A stretch of DNA of 64,000 nucleotides, from NCBI GenBank assembly GCA_030549495.1, contig JAUIRK010000871.1, forward strand, positions 186,001 to 250,000. Direction: 5' to 3'. Positions 12,401 to 21,599 of this stretch are shown here, piece by piece; position 1 is the first letter of the stretch; each line of letters opens with the position of its first letter. The DNA comes from Nectonema munidae (Eukaryota > Nematomorpha > Nectonematoida > Nectonematidae). Made by a program: the position numbers and the translations under genes. The notes beneath the pieces are model-generated. The model was not told where the DNA came from. It searched no databases and saw nothing but the letters and a program-made list of their open reading frames with translations.

Positions 12401-15400
12401 TTTCATAATATTTTTGGTGTTTTACTTGAAAAAAGTTTAATTGCACCGTTAAATTCATCCCTATCAGATTCCTTAACAGTTTTTGAAAGCTTACTCGCAT
12501 TATTAACAATGGACTCGTTATTTATTTATTCTTTTTTAATCAATAAAAATCCTTATATTCAAGTATTAACATTAACACTTAACTAGACATCATTTTTATA
12601 TACTTTATTCGATATTTGTCTACGAAATGTAGACAAAGGAGTCAGAGTCAGACTCTGGCAGAATACGAGTTAGAATCAGAATTTATACCTTCCAATTACG
12701 CAAACTTGGTCGGAAGTCTTTCTATATCTTGCAAGTTTACATGTTTGTGCATATCCTTCTAGGGACCGCGTGTAAAACATGTGTCACGCAGATACAGCAT
12801 GCTATCTGACAGTAACCATTCCTCTAACTTTGAATCCAACAAATCGTCAGCGCCCTGTCGCAAGAGGCATAGCGATATCCACGCCAATCCAGCTCACGAT
12901 AATAAAGCTCTTCCTTTCAGTTTTGGCTTTTCCTCAGTCAACCGTGGCAAAGTCAAAGACGACTATGATGATGAAAAGCCGAACTTATCTTTTTCAAGTG
13001 ATCTAACTTATACTACTTTACATGTATTTCTTGAGTGCTTGCGTTACCTAATCAATTATACAAATTCATTGATCATATAAAATAGAATAAGACCAGACGA
13101 GCAGCAGTATGCTATAAAATAATAAATTTTGTTTTAAGTTATATGAAAACTTATTCCAAAAGGTAATCAGACACTTCTTTTTAAAAGATCTGCTTATAGA
13201 TATAACAGCATTGTTTAAACTTTATTAACATAACCTTACTCACTTTGCATTAGTTACTGCAATTGATCAGAAATTGATGAAAAGATTTTCATGTATTTCA
13301 ATTTTTAAGTAATGCAAATTATTTCTAAATGTTTAGACAACAAAAATTGCAAGCGTAAAATATCTGTACCGAATCCCGAAAAGCCTTTAGCGAAGATATT
13401 CGGGAAAAGTTTGGGTCAACGAGTTGCAACTAAAAGACCTACTATAAAGCATGTTGACGAGAATAAAGAGACGATTGAAGTTCCTATCGACGAAAGATGG
13501 GAAACTGTCAAAATGTAAGAATCTATGATGCCACTTTTTAAGGTTTCATTCAGTCGTTTCTTTTTAAGGGAAGAGTCTGTTTTTTCAAAAAATCAAGTGC
13601 CTGCAAAAGAAAGGCTAGATTTTAACTTTGAAGAATTAGTCACGTCTTCGTTCAGTTTTCTCTCCAATAACAACATCATTGACAAATCAAGACTTGATTT
13701 AAAGGAAAACATAAAAAAGAATAGCGAATTCGAACGCTTAAATGATAAGCACTTGATTCAAGTTGCTCTTCTTTTAGAGAATATAGTTGATCAAGTTGTC
13801 TTTAAAGATCAAGAATCTCGGAAAATTATTGGTAGTAATAAAATCACTCTGAACAAATCTACTTATGACATTAATGAAAATGGGTTTCCTGTCTCAATGA
13901 TTAATTCCCATCAAGTATCAACGTGTTTTTTGTGTGGAGGAGTTCTTTCTTCCAAAAATACGACGTATTGTGCTCTGTGCTGTCAATCATTCCACGACAA
14001 ATGTGTGAGGGATGATGGCTCTGAGAAAATGGAAAAAAAATCTTCCTTCCCTGCACATGCCTATCTCTGCCATAATTGTAGGTTTTGTAAAGTTTGTTCA
14101 AAGAGCGAACACTTATCTCGAAATACTGTTGTTTGCTGCGTGTGCTACGGTGTTTTTCACAAAGAATGCCTCGGCCCGAGTTCTACTATGTCCGAAATAT
14201 CTCCTGCTTGGCAGTGTTTTTATTGCTCCGCTTTTAAATGCGTAGGCTGTGAAATTATTTGTTCGTCTGGCGATGAAACCGACTTCGGTTATCCCTTGTG
14301 CATCGCCTGCAAACTCAACACTTATGCGATTTGTGTCATCTGTTCCTTTCCATGCTTTCATTCATCTAGCAAAGAGAATGTGCGGTGCAGACTTTGCCAC
14401 GAAATTTCTCACTTAACTTGCGAAGTTTCATCTTTACACAATACAACGTTAGATTCCGAGCTCACTAAAAATCTCAGCCATAAAGATTTACAGAAAGAGT
14501 ACGTTTGTTGGAACTGTGATGAAAATTTGCACCGAAGCTGGCTTACAGCAATTCAAACCCAACTTAAAACAATATTGAAAAGAAAAAGTGTCAACGACAT
14601 TAATAGAAATGAGAAAAAAGATTTCTTTGGGGTCAATCATCGTAGAAGACTCACATTTAATTCCAGTAAAAAAGGCCTTGATCATAATTATACCTTGATT
14701 GACAAACTATTCAAAAAGCAGGAAATAACAATTAATAGAGAAACTTCTTCACAAAATACATCATTCCTTGACGAAATGTACCTGAATGAAAAAAACTCAT
14801 TTCCACTAACTTGCGCTTTTTGTAAGCAAAGCAGTGATGAGCTTTCGCAATTCCACAATTTTCACCACCGCCTTATTCCCATAGAACCATATTCCCGAAT
14901 TTGGTGTCATGTCAGTTGCCTCATGTGGTCGACCTACATTAAGAGTAGTTCAACTCCATCTTCCCAATCTCTTCAAAACATCCTAAACACGATCGATCTA
15001 GCTGGTTCCTGTAAGTGTGTGTGCTGTAAGCAAACTGGTGCTTCCCTTTACTGTATGCACGAAGGTTGTTTATCTTCTTATCATTTAAAATGCGCCATAA
15101 TTTCTAACTGTCCTCTTGATTCAACGTGTAAGAGTATTTACTGCAACAAGCATATGCATAACTCACTATCATCTCTATCTCCTGGCAAAATCATTGACAC
15201 ACTTAACAATTTTTATCCTCTCTTACCCCGTATCAGTTTTCATCCAAACCAGATTTTACAATCGGTAGCAGATCTAGACTTCTTTTATATTGGAAACCTC
15301 AAAATTTTTACGTTTCAATACCGCTCAGCCTACCTTTTTGCGAAGTTTCCATTCATAAGTTATAAGTGCTTTTATTCAGCTCTCTACCCAAACAAAATGT

Positions 15401-16344
15401 GCAATTACCTGATTAGAGTCAAATTTAAAATGAGTCAGCATGTTGAATATACCGATTTATTTTACTGCGATTTACCCTTTTCTGTTGAATTTTTGCTAAA
15501 TGACATCCTACAAATTGAATGTAGCCCGGATTCCACTGTTCCGACCCAACTTTTATACTCTTTGGAAAGTGATGATGGATATGCAGATATCGGCATGAGT
15601 TTAATACAAATCTGGAATACATTGTGTTCCTGTATCTTAGAAGTAAATAACCATACTTCTCCAACATCTCATTTTTCGCAAATTTTTTCGATTTCTCCGT
15701 TTGACTTGTTTGGCCTCAAAAATCCATTCCTTTTAAAATATGCTCATCAATTATCAGAAGAACTAACGGTCTTTAAGAACAAAAGTTCTCTCCAAACTAA
15801 GAACGATTGCTCAAGAACGAGCATTTTTGCTAAAATGATCTCACCTGAGGATATTCCTCCCAAAAATACTCCCTTATATGAGAAAATTTTGAAATTAAAA
15901 CATAACTATGTCTTGAATGTAATAGTGAAAAAATCCAACATTCATAGATTTGGCCTCTTTGCCTTAAGGAGTATGCATAAGGACGAACCAATCATTGAAT
16001 ATACAGGAGAAGTTGTTCGAAGCTCAGTGATCGACTCTAATGAACGCTACTGTAAAGAAAATGGTGGACAAACATGCAACTACCTCTTTAGACTTAGCCA
16101 CAGTCGAATCATTGATGCAACTCGGGTCGGCAACATCTCAAGATTCATAAATCACTCATGCACGCCAAATTCCTACTCAAAACGAGTCATTTTGTACGAC
16201 AGGCCAAAAATCATTTTATTCGCTTTACATGGCATTTCCAAAGGCACTGAAATCACCTATGACTACAATTTTCCGAAAGAAAAGAAAGAATCAAAAATTA
16301 AATGTCTTTGTACTTCAAAGCATTGCAAAGGCTACCTCAACTAG
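58..16344 (+). CDS. KMT2: KMT2A/B-type (MLL/trithorax) histone H3 lysine-4 methyltransferase gene, 5' part outside window
   Basis: The encoded protein should methylate histone H3 lysine 4 in the nucleus within a COMPASS-like complex (family knowledge). The call rests on the last exon, where PHD fingers, extended PHD, FYRN, FYRC, SET and post-SET occur in the KMT2A/B order. My exon model is 58-444, 1156-1533, 3417-3785, 7206-7497, 7559-7622, 9370-9704, 12763-12997, 13310-13514 and 13554-16344. Every junction has AG acceptor and GT donor dinucleotides and every phase joins (1-1 for the first exons, then 2, 1, 0, 1, 2). The first exon opens at an acceptor, so the true start lies before base 1. 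Assignment of the upstream exons to this gene is inference from phase and strand; the last exon is firm. The introns contain several transposons (4445-4801, 5771-5922, 8390-8781). Confidence 0.8.
1156..1533 (+). CDS. KMT2-like gene, zinc-finger exon 2
   Basis: The acceptor is TTAATTTTTTTTAG (1142-1155) and the donor CCAAG|GTATTC. It is 378 nt, phase 1-1. The frame begins with a C2H2 pattern C-x4-C-x12-H-x4-H (YCSFNHCQFW ... HYFFVH), sharing the CxFW motif with the next exon. The C-terminal half is Ser/Thr/Pro-rich. The frame is open well past the first Met-like codon, and only the acceptor-based start recovers the whole finger, which supports the exon border. Confidence 0.6.
3417..3785 (+). 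CDS. KMT2-like gene, zinc-finger exon 3
   Basis: The acceptor is CTTCATTTTTAAG (ending 3416) and the donor TTACAG|GTAAAA. It is 369 nt, phase 1-1. It opens with C-x4-C-x12-H-x4-H (ICSMPNCFFW ... HLRMLH). The tail is Ser/Pro/Thr-rich like that of the two previous exons. Length, phase, finger spacing and layout match exons 1 and 2, so I read these as tandem exon duplicates. An alternative donor about 50 nt downstream (GTATTT at 3838) cannot be excluded. Confidence 0.6.
4348..4436 (+). repeat. 89-bp direct repeat, copy 1
   Basis: It starts AATAAGAGACATAGTG and ends ACAGGTGAGC. It recurs at 5125-5213 with one mismatch that I can see. The 4445-4801 hAT copy begins right after this repeat. The pair suggests a local duplication of the stretch inside a KMT2 intron. 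Confidence 0.85.
4445..4801. mobile_element. Non-autonomous hAT element (MITE)
   Basis: It begins CAGAGGTTGGGAACC and ends GGTTCCCGGCCCCTG, imperfect terminal inverted repeats of hAT type. It is flanked by a perfect 8-bp duplication GCCTAATA at 4437-4444 and 4802-4809. Inside is the palindrome-like GGCTCGCGAGCC, and no coding frame. It lies in an inferred intron of the KMT2-like gene. Confidence 0.9.
5125..5213 (+). repeat. 89-bp direct repeat, copy 2
   Basis: Second copy of the repeat at 4348-4436, offset by 777 bp. No hAT copy follows it, so the transposon went into one side only, presumably after the duplication. Confidence 0.85.
5223..7205. other. Rest of a large intron, mostly unassigned
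   Basis: Apart from SINE copy A this holds short open frames I do not recognise (5466-5720 basic, 6057-6347 minus, 6686-6883) and AT-rich filler. None has a domain, repeat partner or good splice context. Confidence 0.4.
5771..5922 (-). mobile_element. tRNA-derived SINE, copy A
   Basis: Read on the minus strand it has a tRNA-like head with the B-box GGTTCGATCC, then a body containing GATACAAGCGGCGCAA, AAAACACCCTACGGTACC and an ATTACC-rich tail. The body is shared with copies at 57385-57550 and 61511-61648. It lies in a KMT2 intron, antisense to the gene. Confidence 0.75.
7206..7497 (+). CDS. KMT2-like gene, charged linker exon
   Basis: It starts after the acceptor TTGATTTTAATAG and ends at a consensus GTAAGT donor. 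The peptide is Lys/Glu-rich, starting with a basic SKRKRKLK stretch, and has no known domain. It joins the next exon in frame across a 61-nt intron. A second frame-preserving solution exists: donor GTGATT at 7491 with acceptor at 7541-7542, giving a 52-nt intron. The consensus donor favours the first. Confidence 0.5.
7559..7622 (+). CDS. KMT2-like gene, micro-exon
   Basis: This is a short exon ending at CCAAAG|GTTAGT, encoding about 21 residues (SLVDDLSFLETIENS and a few more). It starts at 7559 if the 61-nt intron is used, or at 7543 with the alternative splice pair. Phase 1 at its end matches the next exon. There is no domain, and the call rests on phase and splice signals only. Confidence 0.4.
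8390..8781. mobile_element. Non-autonomous hAT element (MITE), decayed
   Basis: The left end is CAGTGATTCTTAACC followed by GGGGCGCGC. The right end is GGGGCGTGGTGG then GTAGAAGGCCACAG, a degraded inverted copy. Flanks TGATATAA (8382-8389) and TAATATAA (8782-8789) agree at 7 of 8 bases. It has no coding frame and lies in a KMT2 intron. Confidence 0.75.
9370..9704 (+). CDS. KMT2-like gene, linker exon
   Basis: The acceptor is TTTTTCAATATAG (ending 9369) and the donor GGAAG|GTAAAT. It is 335 nt, entering at phase 1 and leaving at phase 0. The peptide is basic and Ser-rich (KASSKRKNS near the start) with no domain recognised. The frame is open across the whole exon, and its exit phase fits the next proposed exon. 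Confidence 0.5.
10930..11650. other. GC-richer island of unknown nature within an intron
   Basis: This stretch is visibly richer in G and C than its surroundings and starts with a G run. Open frames occur on both strands (11431-11637 plus, 11362-11583 minus; the minus one has a CKKCFGCSDH cluster), but I cannot identify a product. The base composition suggests inserted DNA. I see no terminal repeats. Confidence 0.4.
12097..12310 (+). pseudogene. Possible Tc1/mariner transposase C-terminal scrap
   Basis: The plus-strand frame has a spacing resembling the end of Tc1/mariner transposases: a W-x-L-I-K block, then LTHLTRLFNDAWQKFP, then a V-x-x-SMP-like block followed by I-x-Y. It is short, its N-terminal side is lost and no inverted repeats were seen. 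It lies in the intron before the 12763 exon. Confidence 0.35.
12763..12997 (+). CDS. KMT2-like gene, linker exon before the PHD region
   Basis: The acceptor is ATATCCTTCTAG and the frame starts at phase 0 with GPRVKHVSRRYS. The 3' border is uncertain: GTGATC at 12998 gives phase 1, as the next exon needs, but GTTACC at 13043 would too. The peptide is Ser/Asn-rich, then acidic near the end, with no domain. Confidence 0.45.
13310..13514 (+). CDS. KMT2-like gene, penultimate exon
   Basis: The acceptor is CAATTTTTAAG, preceded in frame by a stop, so the exon cannot extend further 5'. The peptide is basic (CKRKISVPNPEKP, LGQRVATKRP). It ends at AAAT|GTAAGA, phase 2, and joins the terminal exon across a 39-nt intron. 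Without that intron the frame hits a stop at once. Confidence 0.55.
13515..13553 (+). other. 39-nt intron
   Basis: It starts GTAAGAATC and ends TTTCATTCAG. Removing it joins phase 2 to phase 2 and gives K-I-R-F-F-L across the junction. The nearer AG at 13541-13542 would leave a 28-nt intron and break the frame. This is an inference from frame and splice consensus. Confidence 0.5.
13554..16344 (+). CDS. KMT2: KMT2-like gene, terminal exon with PHD fingers, ePHD, FYRN/FYRC and SET
   Basis: This exon holds the catalytic half of the enzyme. In order: PHD1 (from about 13924, CFLCGG ... CHNC), PHD2 (about 14085-14230), a Cys-rich stretch and PHD3 (about 14240-14520), extended PHD (about 14811-15165, CAFCKQ to YCNKH), FYRN (about 15270-15430), FYRC (about 15640-15770), SET (about 15900-16280) and post-SET ending in GYLN. 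SET motifs are intact: FGLFALR, IEYTGEV, RFINHSCTPN, ITYDYNF, and a C-x-C-x4-C post-SET. A CSRTS peptide near 15808 sits where other KMT2 proteins carry the WDR5-binding Win motif. I see no bromodomain between PHD3 and ePHD, where KMT2A has one. The frame also opens at a Met at 13525, but that lies within the proposed intron. Confidence 0.93.
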
Positions 16345-16442
16345 GAAAGCTTTTTTGCTGTTTTTCCTTATGTAGTTGACAATAATTTTATGCACATGTG
16401 CTCCAGTCCTTTTTATATCTTTACTTTATTTACAATTTACAT

Positions 16443-16448
16443 AATAAA
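16443..16448 (+). promoter_or_regulatory. Candidate polyadenylation signal of the KMT2-like gene
   Basis: AATAAA lies about 100 nt after the TAG stop of the methyltransferase. In sequence this AT-rich such hexamers are common by chance, so position is the only support. Confidence 0.35.
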
Positions 16449-18115
16449 AATTACATCGATAGTTAATTAACAAAAATGTAGACACGTTCTACAAGCATTC
16501 AAAATATTCGCTGGACTACTTTGTAACTAAATCGAACATCGTAATTTTTACTGACTCCTTCAAACCCAAAATGTCTAAGCACTTTCAATCTTACTCTTTT
16601 ATCGCGCAAACTACTTAGAAGGAGGGAAATAAAATATAAATTAGCATACTCAAAAATGAAATAAGAAAAGCATGTTTTTTTTAAATATTTGTTAAAATAT
16701 AGGAAATCAATAATTAAAAATTTTTTTGCATCAAATAACCAAGAATATCATAAAAGTAAAATTACATATTCCTTATATAATAACATGCGAATTGAATAAA
16801 GAAAAGAATATCATTTTAGAACAGTGACCTTTAAGTTTGCCTTGCTAGAGTGCTCGCGCGTATATCTGTATTGCTCAAAATTCGACTTTGGATCTTCTCA
16901 GCATAATCAATTTCGGTAATAAAACTTCAAAAGCCGAAAACTTAAAATTTTGGTATGCAAACTGCACAGCCATCATTAAATCTACAGTATTTATATTGCA
17001 TCTTTATCAATGATATATTAATCCATATAAATTGTGTCATCCGTTGGGACTGCCCGCCTCGCCCCCTACACTTTTAGTTCGTTTTGTTGACGTATATCTC
17101 TTTAGGCTACACAATGAAAACACGTCACTCTAATAAGAATTTACGTTTCAACAACACTTTCTATCCAGTTTACTGCCCATTTGATTCCATTAAAAGCAAA
17201 CGGCATTAAATAATTCGGGATTAAAGTATATTAAAGTCAAGATATTTGCGTCATTCAAAAATCACGGTAGGAAGGATCAAATGAGTTAAGGAAGATATTA
17301 ATGCTTAAAAATTATCTAGAAAAACTTTTCCTTGAAATTGTATAACATAATTTCAAACTTGAATTAATCAAATTTATTATGGAGAGTGAATGTTATTTTA
17401 CCTTTTTTTCACCATTTTACATAATCAAGATATAAACGCTAAATTCAATCAAGCGTCTGTGTCGTTTTACTCAATAAGCTTGCAGGTTAGCTTCATGACT
17501 TAGGGAACGTAATTAAATTTGAAAGTATGCCAAAGCATATTAAATATACGAAATGAATTATGGCATGCACTGTGCACTTTTTATCCAAAAACGGTGATAG
17601 ATCGTTATCAAAAATTGTATTTTGCACTCTTTTATCTCTTTTTAGAAGCTTCATTTCTTTAAAGTCATTTCAAAATTTTTGATCCTAGAAAAAATCTTAT
17701 GTGAAAGGCAAAAAATTTGTTTACGCAAATATTTCAAGTTAATATTTTATTTTACAAAAAAATTTTAGCTTTCTTGCAAGATTTTGGAAATGCAAACTAA
17801 TAAAGGTATGAAAAAATAAATAAATTTAATTAAAAGGCATTTGATCGATTTTAATTCAATTAATAGAAAATTGAGATAAAGAAAATCGTATAAAAGAATT
17901 TTTGTAGCGCTGAACTAGAGACAATTTAGTAAACATATTTATTATTTTGTATTTCAGTTTCCATAAAAACTGTCTAATTTTTGAAGAGCTATTTATTCGG
18001 AAGATAAGTGCTCTTCCGTCAGGAATAAAAATATATATGATGCATGTTCACGTTGATTAGCCAGGTTCCACACTTGAGTTGGAGTTCTCTTTTAAAAGGA
18101 TTTGAAGGAGTTGAT
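16449..18115. other. Intergenic DNA between KMT2-like gene and CTF8
   Basis: AT-rich, with no frame, repeat pair or element that I can support. TTTATT at 17992-17997 (AATAAA on the minus strand) could serve as the CTF8 polyadenylation signal. Confidence 0.4.
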
Positions 18116-18466
18116 TCACAAATTCAGCTTTTTAAATGGAATCTTGGAAATGATAGGAAGTGGTTTTTGGCAGAACAAAAGTTTCTTCTTAACAAGAGCC
18201 ACAATTGAAAATTCTTTCTCGCTGTCCTTATCACCCACTTTCTTTATAACAGCAAACGGCTTTTCAAGGTCAAGAACTTTGCCGTGCAAAACGTGATGAC
18301 CAATGATTAAGATAGGCTTTCCGTCCTTACCGAAATACAGGTTTCCAATCCATCTACTACCATCCTTAGTCTCTTCCTGTTTGATTTGACCTTGAAGTTC
18401 TATGATATACCATTCTAACACCCCGTTATTATCTTGAAAAGACTTTTGAAGCACTACTTGAATCAT
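18116..18466 (-). CDS. CHTF8: Chromosome transmission fidelity protein 8 (CTF8/CHTF8)
   Basis: CTF8 joins CTF18 and DCC1 in the alternative clamp loader that acts on PCNA during replication and sister-chromatid cohesion. The 116-residue frame matches the family along its length: MIQVVLQK start, EWYIIELQGQI, GNLYFGKDGKPILIIGHH, VLHGKVLDLEKPFAV, IVALVKKKLLF and a final KPLPIISKIPF. Human CHTF8 is about the same size (about 121 residues), so this is full length. It is a single exon with a stop at 18116-18118. The nearest host gene is the KMT2-like locus, transcribed convergently. Confidence 0.93.
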   Translation of the reverse strand: MIQVVLQKSFQDNNGVLEWYIIELQGQIKQEETKDGSRWIGNLYFGKDGKPILIIGHHVLHGKVLDLEKPFAVIKKVGDKDSEKEFSIVALVKKKLLFCQKPLPIISKIPFKKLNL

Positions 18467-19274
18467 TTATTGTAATTGGCGAATTGAAAATTTACATGCT
18501 TATTCGATTCAAATGTTTAAGAGAAAGAGAGCTAAAAGTAATATAATTTAACATTATATTTAAATTTATCATACCACAACATCAAAAACAAATATTAAAT
18601 ATAAAAAATATTTTAAAAAGTTTTCGTAACGTAACAAAAAAGAATTTATAACTCAAGTAAAAAAAGAAAGAAAAGGCCTAATATTAAAAATAGCATGGCT
18701 TGTGAGTTTATAGTGAGTTCAAAGATGTCACACAATACCAATTTTAAAAAGATATACAGCGAGAGAGCAATAAAATGTCATTTAAGTTTTTGAATTTAAG
18801 TTTTATGGATACCTTATATTTCATGGTCAATTTGAATAAGGAATACAGTTTGGTGACGGGTATGTACTACCTTTCAATGAATAGTAGCGTGCTTTTAGAA
18901 AGTTAACTTTAATGATTGTCATTTTAAAGAGTTTAGGATTTTATTTGTATTTTATTAAAGCTTTATAAATTAATGTTTCCAATACTATTTATAGCAAATA
19001 TTTAAAATACTAAACTGTTCTGAGCATGCTCAAAATGTTATCAATTCCATAAGAAGCTTATAATGCTTATAGAGTATAATAACAATTACGGCAAACTAGT
19101 CCTAATTTGCAAATGTTCTTTCTTCCGCCTCAGCAGCTCTGATGAATACATGCATCTATTTTATCTTATTGAAATACAGTCAAACGGGCTTTAACGACCA
19201 ATTAATCCTGATTCAGCGACCCCCCCCCCCCCCGTTCACAAAGACCACTTCTGATGTTTTCCGTTAAGTTCTCT
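18467..19274. other. Upstream region of CTF8, no feature seen
   Basis: AT-rich. A C run lies near 19220-19233. No promoter element can be named from the sequence. Confidence 0.4.
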
Positions 19275-19379
19275 TTAACCCATTTTAGTTCACGCAAAGA
19301 AACGATTTTGATTTAATCATCCCTACTAAATTCCAATGGAAATTTGAGTTCACAAGAACACTAACCCGAAATGGGTTAA
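19275..19379. mobile_element. Short TTAA-CCC MITE (piggyBac-like ends)
   Basis: It starts TTAACCCATTTTAGTTC and ends AACCCGAAATGGGTTAA. The outer inverted repeat is TTAACCCATTT, and GAGTTCAC / GTTCACG form a further imperfect match inside. A TTAA target with CCC...GGG ends is the piggyBac signature. It is 105 bp with no coding capacity. Confidence 0.6.
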
Positions 19380-20385
19380 CACAGATTTGATTTGTATTGT
19401 TCAATATAAGGAGGTTTTACTCGCTATACTAATCGCAATCATAGAAAATTTTGATATATCAGCCGATGACTAGTCAATAGGTTGGATAAACTGAACTATT
19501 TACCCATAAATATATTTGTTGAAATTGAGCGAGGTTTAGGATATTTTATTCTTTTGACTTTTAACCCCATGGTGTGAATGAAAATTGCCAATAACGATTT
19601 TTTTCTCGTTTTATAATATTTAACTGATTGATATAAATAACAATTATATTTGGTCATCATATCTTTGACCTGGGGTACCAACATTTTTAAAAAATGATGT
19701 CATAAGCGGGTATATAATGGTGATAAAAATTGGTATTGAAATGGTATGTAATTCAAACTAATAGTCTTACTTATTTATTTCTTTGAAATTAATTCTAAAG
19801 CATTCATATAATCTTAAATTTCCTGTGTCTCTTATATGCTTTTTTATACAAAACCTTCTACACTTTACCATGATGTACAAGCTCCTTTCAAGATACATTG
19901 TTTTTTTGCAGCCAAATCAAAAGTTTTTCTCCTTCAGACTCTATTTTTTGTTTTAAACGAAGATGATCCTTAGAAACGATTGTTTGAAATCCCAAAATAA
20001 GATGTGAAGGCGTGTACAATGTCTCATTTTGATGCGGTTAACTCATTTTCTTCTTTCAGAAGATTCTTTTAATTGGCATAAAAATTGAAGACCTATAAAA
20101 CGAATGTGCTTGGATTTCCCTAATCCAAAAGGAATGCTGAAACTTTGAAATTTGAAAATGTGCACGTTGGATGAAAGGTTTTTACGATGCCTTTTAATTG
20201 TATGTAGTCAAAGTTGATCCATTGAGGAAAAAAGTTATTTTGAGATGTCGAAATCGAAATGATTGCAAGATTGGAGTTAAAAAACTTTTAAATGAAAAAC
20301 ATTTAGGGATGGAGGACAAATTTTGAGGTGAACAATTATAAATTATAGATAACTTTTTATTCTACAGAAACATTAATAGGAGTAA

Positions 20386-20523
20386 TTAACCCATTTATGG
20401 CCAAGCAAAGCAGACGATATCTAAAAAAATGCAGACGATTTATATTCAAAGTCAATGAAAAAAGCAGACGAAGATGAAATTACTTATGTTTCAAAATAGG
20501 AACATTGGCCGTAAATGGGTTAA
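20386..20523. mobile_element. Short TTAA-CCC MITE (piggyBac-like ends)
   Basis: It starts TTAACCCATTTATGGCCAA and ends TTGGCCGTAAATGGGTTAA, an inverted repeat of 19 bp with one mismatch. It is 138 bp. The interior has GCAGACGA three times. The ends resemble those at 19275-19379 and the GGGTTAA ends at about 40800 and 53860. Confidence 0.75.
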
Positions 20524-21061
20524 ATTCAAGTCAACTTGTAAAAAAATCGATTGAGCATGATAGAAAGAGTAAAGATAAATAAAGATCGTAATCAAGAAGA
20601 AATTTTGGATAATGTTTTATGCACCGGTGACTGCGTTTTGGTTGAACAAAATGGAATATTTTTATGATCAAACAAATTTTAAATATTGAAAAAAAAGTTT
20701 CAAATTACATCGTTTCGTATAGAAAAAAACTAAATATAGTATAGTTAACTCATGTGAAAACTTGACAACAAAGTGGTTGATGAAAGAATAAATTGGATAG
20801 GAAACTTAAATAAAGAAATTCTAAAGTTTATTACACCTCTTAAACCTTTTATTGACTTGGACCCTGCAGATGTTTGCAGTAAATTTTATTTCACAAATGA
20901 GTTTGAGGGAATTGTCTTTGAAGAAATTGGTTTAGAATTCAAAGATAAAAAACGATAACTGTTTCACAAAGGAAGAAACAACTTCAAGAAGGGGAATAAA
21001 GAAACAATCAAATGCCCAGAAAGTAGGTGTGATGCCTGTTGTGTCGAGCTTTTGTTTAGAA
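20524..21061. other. Unassigned stretch with a short open frame
   Basis: A 61-codon plus-strand frame at 20773-20958 (from MVDERINWIGNL) reads like protein but has no family I recognise, and no splice or promoter context. It could be a transposon scrap. Confidence 0.3.
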
Positions 21062-21520
21062 CAGTCGTTCCCAAACTGGTATCAAAAATAAAAAATATAT
21101 ATCAAGTTATTTTCTGGTTTAGGTTTTATCTTTGATAAAACCCTTAAAAAGTTGCTTAAAAAAGAATAAGTTTGTTTAACCTTAAAAATATGTTTCTTTT
21201 TTCAACAGGATATCTTTGAGAAACAGAATTTTTAACACTCTTTCCGAAAAAAACCAAGCAATGAAATTGATTGAAGTTCAAAGTGATTTGCGCAATGCAT
21301 TGTATTCTCCAAAATCTAAAGTTATGGAATTTCTGAGATTAATTTTACTCAAAAATAGAAAAATCCTTTACCAATATTTTTATAATACAGTTAATCATGC
21401 CTACTTCTGAATAGATCTTGGTATAAAAATGATTAACATATATTATTATTCAAGAAAAAATGTGGCGTGATGTTTTTTTAAACTAAAAAGAGGTCGTGTA
21501 GAAAGAGGTTTGGGAATCTG
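21062..21520. mobile_element. Non-autonomous hAT element
   Basis: It begins CAGTCGTTCCCAAACTGG and ends GGTTTGGGAATCTG. A perfect 8-bp duplication GTTTAGAA flanks it (21054-21061, 21521-21528). The interior frame at 21216-21410 is short and unrecognised. Its terminal sequence belongs to the same broad type as the ZBED5-like element at 25325. Confidence 0.88.
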
Positions 21521-21599
21521 GTTTAGAAGAACGCCATAAAACCGAACATTAAAGATAAGTTTTCAAGTTATGACTTGTTTCAAATATTTTTTGCTCTAT

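Noticed and set aside
19218-19234. C run as a regulatory quadruplex
   Set aside because: A single homopolymer run in AT-rich DNA is more likely slippage; similar G/C runs mark transposon ends here.
20773-20958. Short gene
   Set aside because: 61 codons, no recognised domain, no splice or promoter context.
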